A DNA stretch of 14,947 nt from assembly GCA_027596945.1 (NCBI GenBank), contig JADGJH010000727.1, forward strand, positions 1 to 14,947, written 5' to 3'. Positions 1 through 7,187 of this stretch are shown one piece after another. The first letter of the stretch is position 1; every line of letters begins with the position of its first letter. The notes beneath the pieces were generated by a model. That model saw nothing but the letters and a program-made list of their open reading frames with translations, did no database searches and had not been told where the DNA came from. Source of the DNA: Physocladia obscura (Eukaryota; Chytridiomycota; Chytridiomycetes; Chytridiales; Chytriomycetaceae). A program made the position numbers and the translations under genes.

Positions 1-2138
1 GTATGTTTAGGTCATACAAGAAACAAAAACACTGTTGTCATTTCCTTATTCTTTGTGAATAAAATCATGCAAATAATAACTTTATAGCTTTGGTATTAGT
101 TTGTGTTTATTTGTAAAAATAAACAAAGCTGTGAAAGTTATATTACTATGTCTGGAGAATAAACTTATCATTTCTTTATGTGTATTGGAATAAAATGATG
201 TAAGGGTATATTTTGGGTTTTATTTCATGCACTCCACCACAGAGTAATTCAGATTTCAACAAGAAGGAGAAGGTCTGCAGCATATCAACAACTGGATTCT
301 CATGTCTATTATCCTTCATAATATGCTCATTACTTTTTGTAATACATGGAAAGAGGTGGAGGAAGACAATGATGATTCAAATGATGGGTTGCACCAGGGA
401 CAGCTTTTTTTCATTTCACATTTTGCAAAATGAAAATTTCCATATCTTGTTTTCCAGAAAACCTGGTCAACTGCAACTTTCAGGAATCAAAGATCAACTA
501 ATAAAAACTTGATTTTTATTTCTTTGATCAATCTTTCTTTCTGCAGCACAAACTAAGTGAGATGCATTTGAAGTTTTACATTTTTCCAAAATCTCCATTT
601 TTTTTGGGTGAGTACTGTGGACTGCACTCAGGGAATCAAAGTGCCTCCCACTGCTGAAGAATTTGGGTCTCAGATCAAGCAAACTGTTTTGTGCCATATT
701 AGTTGTGTTTTTAGTTAGTGATGTTTTTAGTTTTGTGGAAATACATAGAGTTTTATTAAAACTAACTACTTCAAAACAAATTAAGAAATAACTACTTAAA
801 ACAAATTGAGAAATTCTTTGAGATCACTTTGTTGCAATCTCCATTTATGATTGTGTATGGTAAGGGATTTTAGCGAGAATTCTGTTTTTCTTTATTCTAG
901 ATTTTCATTGTTCAAAATCCTCAATCACAAAAATTCCAAAACAGTCTTTAAATAAATCTTGCATTTTCATCCCCGTACAAAACTTTCTTGTATTAATACA
1001 AAGCTACCACTTAATGATGGAAATGGCAAGTCCGATGTTTTGTTCTTTACATTTTAAGTGAATTGAGCGATTTCTTTCAATAAAGAGTGAATTCATCTTT
1101 CAATACAGCTTGAATCTTTTGCACTTTAACACACGTTTTTCCCAAAGTGATAGCTGCTTGAATCAACCCCATTTTGAGTTTCTGTTTCTCGAAATTGTTA
1201 TTGTCTGGTTCCTCAAGCCAAGAGAGAATTGCATTTCACTGTGCTGTCATGGGACAACTAAAGGATTCCTCAGGTTGAATGTATTCTGAATTTTCATCAG
1301 ATAGATGGGTTAAAAAAAGAATAATAGTAATTATATGTTAAACATTAGGGAGGTTCAAAGTTAGCAAATTTTTTTGTTTCTTTGTTGAAAAAATTGATGT
1401 AAAAATGATTTCTTTGACCAAAAATCATGTAGATTAATGTTTTTTAGCACAAAAAACATTTTCTACAAAATGCCACCCAAAACTCCAGCACCAACTGCCA
1501 TCACTGCCACATCCCCCAGCAAACCAACACATGTGTATCTTAGTGACATCAGACTTACGCAGTGATTTGGGCACATAGTAAGTAACAAAAGACTTTAATC
1601 TGACCAAATGAATGTGCTCAAATGATCCTGCACCAGGGTTTTTTTAATGTTGAATATTAAATTCTTTGTGGTTCATTTCTTGCTAAGTGTTTGCGGCCAG
1701 TTCTTTTATTGATATGCCTGATTTTTTCTTGTGATGGTGGTGTGAAGTTGACATATGTTCATTGTTAGGACTGGTACCGTATTTTGATATCAACTGTAAC
1801 AGTAGATTTGGTTCTTTTGAAGATTTACTGTCTTCTTGAGTTGACGAAAATGTGTGAGACGTTGATTTGATTGAGTCATTAAGAGAAATACTTCTTCTTC
1901 AAGGGTCAGTAATGCTAGTATGCTGGTACTTCAAGTGATAAACTGTACTTTGCTGGTTGGTTGCGATTTCACTTTTTCATTATGTCCTAATTTTGGAATT
2001 CCTTGAGGGAAATATGTTTTTGAAGGCGATACGGTATAACGAACTTCCTGAAACAATTCTATAACTGTCCAAATAAAATCACGATTTTAGATACTTGGAT
2101 TTGAATTTTTTGAAAACTGAAGAAGTTGAAATTCAAGA
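1..2138. other. AT-rich region without a recognisable gene
   Basis: No reading frame here resembles a known protein. The open frames are short and rich in Phe, Ile and Lys, as expected from AT-rich DNA. Two small patches look more coding-like. Around 335-400 one plus frame reads an acidic stretch (EVEEDNDDSNDG). At 1470-1565 an ATG opens a 31-codon Pro/Thr-rich frame beginning MPPKTPAPTA and ending in TGA. Neither can be linked to a gene. The last 100 bases or so before 2139 should hold the promoter and 5' leader of the E2 gene, but I see no clear promoter motif. Confidence 0.6.
764..814. repeat. Two-copy tandem duplication, 26 and 25 bp
   Basis: The units at 764-789 and 790-814 both begin AACTACTT and end AGAAAT. 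They differ by one base in length and by one substitution (TTAAG versus TTGAG). The duplication is local and shows no link to a gene. Confidence 0.7.
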
Positions 2139-2694
2139 ATGTCAAAGAGTACTGCAATCAAACGCCTGATGACGGAATACCGAGAACTCACAATAAATGC
2201 ACCAGAGGGAATAACAGCCGGTCCTATTAGCGAGGAGAACGTTTTTGAATGGGAAGCTCTGATTAGGTTTCACTCTTGTTTTATACTCCAACGACAACAC
2301 CAAAACATTCATTGCAATTAGTGGACCCGCTGATACGCCTTACGAAAACGGAGTATTTGTGGCCAGCTTACGGTTCCCGAATGATTATCCGTTATCGCCA
2401 CCACAAATGCAGTTTGTTCCGCCGCTCTTCCATCCGAATGTGTATGCTGATGGCCGTGTTTGTATCTCGATTCTGCATGCTCCCGGCGACGATCCACTGG
2501 GATATGAGCTTGCGAGCGAACGGTGGTCGCCCGTGCAATCGGTCGAAAAGATTCTGCTCTCTGTGGTTTCGATGCTTGCCGAACCAAACCCGGATTCAGG
2601 TGCAAATATCGATGCATGCAAACTGTGGCGCGATGATCGCGATGCATTTAACGCGCGTGTTCGTCAACATATTGAGGCCACCCTTGGTCTGTGA
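2139..2694 (+). CDS. ubc7: Ubiquitin-conjugating enzyme E2 of the Ubc7/UBE2G2 type
   Basis: This E2 receives ubiquitin from E1 as a thioester and passes it on with RING E3 ligases. Ubc7/UBE2G2 enzymes serve ER-associated degradation with Hrd1/gp78-type ligases at the cytosolic face of the ER. The gene has two exons, 2139-2266 and 2322-2694, giving 166 residues against 165 in human UBE2G2. The join falls inside a Ser codon (AG|T, residue 43) and restores the run [15 protein letters not shown]. The HPN motif is at residues 80-82 and the catalytic Cys is Cys90 in [16 protein letters not shown]. The acidic-loop insertion typical of the Ubc7 and Cdc34 classes follows ([11 protein letters not shown], about 95-105). 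The UBC core then continues as [20 protein letters not shown]. The ATG at 2139 matches the family's N-terminus and the frame ends with TGA. All expected active-site residues are present, so the gene looks intact. Family match is from memory of UBE2G2. Confidence 0.95.
2267..2321 (+). other. ubc7: 55-nt intron of the ubc7-like gene
   Basis: The donor is GTTTCA, weak compared with GTATGT-type donors, and the acceptor is AATTAG. Removing these 55 bases gives the exact residue register of UBE2G2. If the intron is retained, the reading frame runs straight through it and stops at the TAG of the acceptor itself. Confidence 0.9.
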
Positions 2695-2742
2695 GACAAC
2701 TGGTGGCGATCGCCAGCAGATAAATTGGAGTATGTATCAGAA

Positions 2743-2748
2743 AATAAA
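2743..2748 (+). terminator. Candidate polyadenylation signal for ubc7
   Basis: AATAAA lies 49 bases after the TGA stop, in an AT-rich stretch, at a sensible distance for a short 3' UTR. The hexamer is frequent by chance in such DNA. Confidence 0.45.
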
Positions 2749-2749
2749 T

Positions 2750-3481
2750 AATAAATTGCCATATGTGGTGAAACTGTGTAACTATAATGTGGTTTATTAG
2801 TCACTTGGAGTGTGTGGAGAATGCGTGTATTATAATACTGATGATTTTCACTCAGAATTGTTTTGAGAAAATGGTACTTGCTCACACTTTCCATTTGTCT
2901 AGTTGACAGTTACCAATCATTTTTGAGTTGACACCAACCAATCAAATAACTCTAAATAATGTCATCACAAACCTCACTTGTTAAATTTTTTTGCACCACT
3001 TTGGTCTTCTCCACTTAGAAAACTTATCAAAAGCACATCAATGTGGCGGTTTTCTAAAGGTATTTCTAAATGGTTCATTTCAATGGCCCCTTTATTTTTT
3101 GTTTCTAATATATTACTGAACAAATTTGCACAAGGATTTTCTGCAAGAATGACTGGAAGACCAAAAATTTTTTGTCAGATGATCTGACAAATACATGAAA
3201 TGCAAAAATGAATTTCAGTTTCAATTTTAAACAAATTAAAGGAAAAATACAATGGTCAGTTTAACTGTCTTGCAAAACTATGTGCATTTACAAATATTGA
3301 TTGTAGAAACTTTTAGAAACAAATTCATCAATCTAGTCACCTCTAAAGACTAAGTAATTGGATGTGGATTATCTGAGATTAGTTGTTGCTTTCCTGGATA
3401 GAACTCAACTAACACATGTCTTTTAGATAAACTAGATTAGCAACAGAGAATGAAAATATTACTCACTTTAAAGTAGATAAG
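2750..3481. other. Region without a recognisable gene
   Basis: AT-rich DNA with no frame I can assign. A plus frame at 2978-3187 is open for 69 codons but matches nothing known to me. The one clear structure is the palindrome at 3171-3191. Confidence 0.55.
3171..3191. repeat. 21-bp palindrome with 10-bp arms
   Basis: TTTGTCAGAT, one G, then ATCTGACAAA is a perfect inverted repeat with a single-base centre. A loop of one base makes an RNA hairpin less likely. A protein site, a terminal inverted repeat junction or chance are all possible. Confidence 0.7.
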
Positions 3482-3772
3482 GTCAACACCAAACTGATTG
3501 ACACATTGGACATGCCTTTGACTAGTTCAAGGCAAAGTTCCTGCTCAAAGTAGACTGTCACAACTGCAAATTCTTCAATCATTTTGACAATGGCCTTGAC
3601 TAATCCTGTTAGTATGACAGCTGCTACTGCAGCTATGACATCTGATTAAACTGTTGCAGTTACTCTAAATTTTTAATTATATGATTCTCCAGCTCTTGAT
3701 ACAGCCATTGTTAATGCAATTGCAGTTGCAGTAACTGGAGTGATGGCAAATACTCATATATTAAACTATAGA
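3482..3772 (+). pseudogene. Broken Ala/Thr-rich coding-like island, unidentified
   Basis: From 3482 the plus frame reads VNTKLIDTLDMPLTSSRQSS, then a TAG, then a Thr/Ala-rich stretch (SMTAATAAMTSD), then TAA. After another stop and a frame change come DSPALDTAIVNAIAVAVTG and related Ala/Val-rich residues. Composition differs from the AT-rich DNA on both sides. No family is recognised. An Ala/Thr-rich helical segment could come from a retrotransposon Gag or a host protein; both are guesses. Confidence 0.35.
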
Positions 3773-3962
3773 ATTTATTTTTAATTAAAAAAATAAAATA
3801 ATTAATTATAATTATAATACTAAATAAAGAAAATCAAGGACATAACAGCTATAATCCAGAATCAGGCCAGGGAATTTTCACATTTTCTGATTTTTAATTA
3901 TTATTATTGTTATTATTTACTGGAATTTGATCATTGTTGATCATTACAAAAAAAAAAATACA
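3773..3962. repeat. Very AT-rich tract with (TTA)n microsatellite
   Basis: The stretch at 3776-3835 is almost purely A and T. About 3896-3917 is an interrupted ATT/TTA trinucleotide repeat. A short direct repeat TGATCATT occurs twice between 3928 and 3946, followed by a poly-A run at 3948-3958. No coding potential is seen. Confidence 0.6.
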
Positions 3963-3996
3963 AAAAATAAGTAAAATACACCCAGATGGAATTTAA

Positions 3997-4448
3997 AAAG
4001 CAACTCAAGATATTGATACGCTTTCTAATGAATTGCATCCCATTTATTTGATGCAAAGAAATGCTATCAAAGCAGGAAGGCATATGTTACTTGGCTGATT
4101 GAGAGAGATATTGGAAAGATATCTGTAATAGAGAGTAGAATATGTATTAAAGCTCCCATTATATCTCTGGAATGTTGGTATATTGTTGATGCAGGTATAA
4201 AATAGATTTTTTATTCTTTTTTAATTTTTTTTCAATTTTAAATAGGATTTCAAGCATTACCATCCAAACTCTTTCCTTTGGAGAAATTGTTCACAACTGG
4301 TATCAAAGGTATAAAAATGGTAAATAATAATGTTGGATGGAAGAGTTCTGGTAGCTGGAATACAAAAGAATTACCAGAACTTGAAAAAACCTTGATTGCA
4401 TGGCTTTTTGCATTAATGCCAACAACTATGTACTCTTATCAGCAGTAA
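3997..4448 (+). pseudogene. Unidentified coding-like locus with a 51-nt intron and one frameshift
   Basis: Frame 3997-4080 reads ATQDIDTLSNELHPIYLMQR and on to AIKAGR. Near 4080 the frame must shift by one base to continue as AYVTWLIERDIGKISVIESR, then through KAPIISLECWYIVDAG to 4194. A 51-nt intron (4195-4245, GTATAA...AATAG) joins this in frame, through a split Gly codon, to FQALPSKLFPLEKLFTTGIK and then WKSSGSWNTKELPELEKTL, ending at TAA 4446. The join is clean and both sides are protein-like, which argues for a once-real gene. The frameshift suggests it is now broken, though a sequencing error cannot be excluded. Past about 4395 a second frame (NNYVLLSAVNQTEENVTENIYA) also looks coding, hinting at another shift. 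I do not recognise the family; a faint resemblance of CWYIVDAGF to a DEAH-helicase segment is not supported by what follows. Confidence 0.45.
4195..4245 (+). other. 51-nt candidate intron in the unidentified locus
   Basis: The donor is GTATAA after GATGCAG. The body is T-rich with long T runs, and the acceptor is TTTTAAATAG. Removal joins GTT GAT GCA G and GA TTT CAA GCA in one frame, skipping an in-frame TAG at the start of the intron. Its size matches the ubc7 intron (55 nt). Confidence 0.6.
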
Positions 4449-5040
4449 ATCAAACTGAAGAAAATGTCACTGAAAATATCTATGCTTAAACAGATTATGG
4501 AGAAAATACCAGCAATAACACTATTTGACCTTTTCTTCCAAAATAAATTATAATTATTGCAAAATTTGAGGTTTTACTGTTTGCAATAACTGTGCCCAAA
4601 CAAGACAGAGTTCAAATTGACAAAGTAATACTCTTTATTATTAATAAAATTACTAGTACACAAAGTTAAAATAAAATTTCTTGGTTATTCATTGATCTTA
4701 CTAACCTTGATTTTTGATTCATAACTATTGCAATCTAGATATGTCAGTGGCAACTATTGTTGAATATGATTTAAAAATATTTAATTATTATTCAACATTG
4801 CCAGGGCTTTTAATTTTGGCAATGGAGATAGTCTATTGCCTCTTTTTTTTAAATTAAAACTAAACTCTCAAAGGCTGCATCCTTCTGCATGCAACCTGAA
4901 ATGATATGTATATTTATGGTATTTATGGGTATCAGATTAGATTCTTTTTTTATTGTCATTTACATAAGTTTTTTTCAAAAGTAGTATTATTTGTTTTTGG
5001 GCACACAAATATTAAATTCATGCTGCTTATAAAGTGGATT
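4449..5040. other. Region without a recognisable gene
   Basis: AT-rich. The open frames here are short and low in complexity. Beyond the possible continuation of the upstream broken locus to about 4550, nothing can be supported. Confidence 0.5.
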
Positions 5041-5095
5041 TTCTTTGGTTTGATTTCCTCAATACATTCATTAGGGGCTTCAAGACACAGTTGCA

Positions 5096-5307
5096 GTGAT
5101 AAACTTCCATCACTCTTTTGTCAGGTTCTTCGTGTTCCCACTCATTGCAGCTGCAAGATCATCAAGCAAAGCTTGGTCATTGGCTCAAGCCAAGTCACCA
5201 GTCCAAGACTCAGCTCAAAACTGGTCCATCAGCAAAAGCTTGTCTCAGCCAAAGCTGGTAAGCAGTGGAGAGTCATTGACTCTGCAACATCTGCATTAAA
5301 TAATTGA
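5096..5307 (+). pseudogene. GC-richer coding-like island, unidentified
   Basis: This stretch stands out from its AT-rich surroundings. One plus frame (5096-5299) reads AAARSSSKAWSLAQAKSPVQ, then DSAQNWSISKSLSQ. At about 5250 a neighbouring frame takes over with AKAGKQWRVIDSATSALNN before TAA at 5305. The Ala/Ser/Gln-rich, probably helical sequence matches no family I know. A GTAAGC near 5258 could be a splice donor, but no acceptor or partner exon is evident. It may be a remnant of a mobile element or of a lost gene. Confidence 0.3.
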
Positions 5308-5356
5308 AACTCACCACAGCAAAGTAATGGAAATAGGTCCAGAATGAACTCAAGAA

Positions 5357-5386
5357 ATTTTTGAGACCTAGCTAAGTCTCAAAAAT
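5357..5386. repeat. Inverted repeat with 11-bp arms and 8-nt loop
   Basis: ATTTTTGAGAC at 5357-5367 is the exact reverse complement of GTCTCAAAAAT at 5376-5386. The spacer is CTAGCTAA. It could fold as a hairpin in either strand and lies between two coding-like islands. Confidence 0.75.
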
Positions 5387-5494
5387 AGTCAGGTAGTGTT
5401 CTTCAAACTCTGGAGATAAATAGAATAGATAGAATAAATAGAAATAGGTAAGTATGGTTAATAAATACAAATACAATGTTTTCTTTTTTTTCCA

Positions 5495-5942
5495 TTAAGA
5501 TACCGAGTCCTTGTTCTGGTACCACCAGCAACAAGAACCCTTCTCTTTACACTCAGGCTGCACTCTGTCAATGCATGCATTTAGAGCTGCCTTATCACCC
5601 ATTGCCCTGGTTGCCTGACTGTGTCCTGTCACCTGGGGGTTAATTTCTCTTTGCAAGCTTATCCTTCAAAGATGGTGCACTAAAAAAGATATCCACAAAC
5701 TCACTCCACAGCATTGCTAGATCTGTCCCGAGTGTCATGGAAGGCAGGGGTGGAAGGGGTGTAAAGAAAAGGTTGGCACTTATCCCTTGGGCTGCTGTGA
5801 GTCCAGTATAACAGCCCCAAGTGTCACTCTCATGGTGGAAGACCTGTGGTGCAGAGACACTAGTTGAGCTTGATACACCACTGGCCTCGCAGAGCTGTTT
5901 GCATGCTGCAAACAACATGCCATTTTTCAGATCGTCTTCAAT
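5495..5942 (-). pseudogene. Minus-strand coding-like island with one frameshift, unidentified
   Basis: Reading leftwards, the frame opens near 5942 (IEDDLKNG) and continues from the Met at 5918 as LFAACKQLCEASGVSSSTSV, then FHHESDTWGCYTGLTAAQGI, to SAPSLKDKLAKRN and a TAA at 5640. In the next frame the sequence carries on without a break as QVTGHSQATRAMGDKAALNA, then a Cys-rich end (QPECKEKGSCCWWYQ), to TAA at 5495-5497. The two halves abut at about 5645, so a single-base shift probably separates them. GC content is clearly above that of the flanks. I do not recognise the product; a retrotransposon Gag or a decayed host gene are both possible. Confidence 0.4.
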
Positions 5943-6075
5943 TTATTAATTCAACTCCAAAACCTAAAGAGAAGCAAAACAAATTAGTAAAAAAACCTAA
6001 AACATGAATAATCAAAAAGAACAAAACAAACAGACAACCAATAAATAAATAAAATTATGTACACAATATAAATAA

Positions 6076-6120
6076 ACAAATATTAACAAATATTAACAAA
6101 TATTGAAAAATATTAACAGA
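6076..6120. repeat. Tandem array of a 10-bp AT unit
   Basis: The unit TATTAACAAA occurs perfectly at 6081 and 6091, and with changes at 6101 and 6111; a half unit precedes it. The surrounding 5980-6180 is extremely AT-rich with many AAATA/AATAA words and no coding potential. Confidence 0.75.
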
Positions 6121-6212
6121 ATATAAACAAATATTTACAAAATAATAAATAAATATTTACAAAGATAATTATTGAATTAATTAAAGTGTTTTGAACAAAT
6201 CAACCATCATGG

Positions 6213-7130
6213 ATGGAAAAGATAACTGAAAATGAGCTTGGTGTGATAATGAAAAAGGATAAGAAGATTATGGTCCCATCATCTACATATGTATTTGTAG
6301 ATCCTCTGCATTTCAATACTTCCATCAAACTGTATATTGTTCTCTCCAGCCATGGGCTTGTTCATTGGAATATTTTGATATTCTCTTTTCAACCTTTGTT
6401 CATTGTTTTAACATATGAGCAAGTGAGCAATACCATCCTGTCATTATGATCTCTTTCTATTTGATCACATCAATGATATAACAAAAGATTATTTGTGTCA
6501 TCAATTTTGACTTTCAGCTATCATTTGAATTTTTCCCATGTGTTCACCCAAGTCAACAGGATATATTTGAAATTTCTATGGCCTAAAATTACCCAAAATT
6601 GCAGCATTTCCTTGCGATCAGATAAAAACTGTAGATTCTATTTGTTTTTGTACCAGCTGTCACTGAAATGGGCCTATCCAAAAAGCATATTCCAGAATAT
6701 TATGGAAAAGGATACCATACAGTGAAAGCAATTGAGATTTCTGATTGGAGTAAGATAGATGATGATTGAAACCATGGCAAACTGATTGATTGTACAGGGT
6801 ATCTGTGCAAAAACTGCAGTCAAATATTTTGAAGAAGTTTCCAGAAGCTCTTACATCCTTCTTCAAAACATATGATAAACCTCAAAAGAGAAGGATGCAA
6901 ACAAAAATCCATTAATATTGATGAAGAAAGCTATTGACCAACGTCCACCAATGACAGTCACATTTTTTGAAACAGTATTCAACAGACCTGTTTGTTACAT
7001 TTATCCTCAAACTGAGGATGAAAGTGACAAATTCACATTTACCTGCCATTACTCCACCATCAAATACTTCAGTACTACTTTTGCAACCAAGGTTTTCTGT
7101 TGCCATGAATGTGCAAAATTATGTGATTAA
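6213..7130 (+). pseudogene. Decayed coding-like stretch, unidentified
   Basis: Several plus-strand pieces look protein-coding but sit in different frames with stops between them. 6213-6449 starts MEKITENELGVIMKKDKKIM. About 6660-6770 reads MGLSKKHIPEYYGKGYHTVK, then AIEISDWSKIDDD, up to a TGA. After this comes LIDCTGYLCKNCSQIF with closely spaced cysteines. 6918-7130 reads PPMTVTFFETVFNRPVCYIY and ends CCHECAKLCD. The order and shared strand suggest one old gene or transposon that has lost its frame. No catalytic motif of a known transposase is visible, so I leave it unnamed. It ends only about 60 bases before the ankyrin-like gene. Confidence 0.35.
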
Positions 7131-7187
7131 ATTTGAAAAAAATTTCAAGACTGATGTGAGCGAAAATAATTGATTTTTTGCAAGTGA

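Noticed and set aside
2276..2894. Open frames on both strands overlapping the E2 exon 2
   Set aside because: The frame 2323-2694 matches the Ubc7 family residue by residue. The overlapping frames are shadows of this GC-richer exon.
4089..4300. DEAH-box helicase fragment
   Set aside because: CWYIVDAGF resembles one helicase segment, but the expected QRAGRAGR-type motif does not follow.
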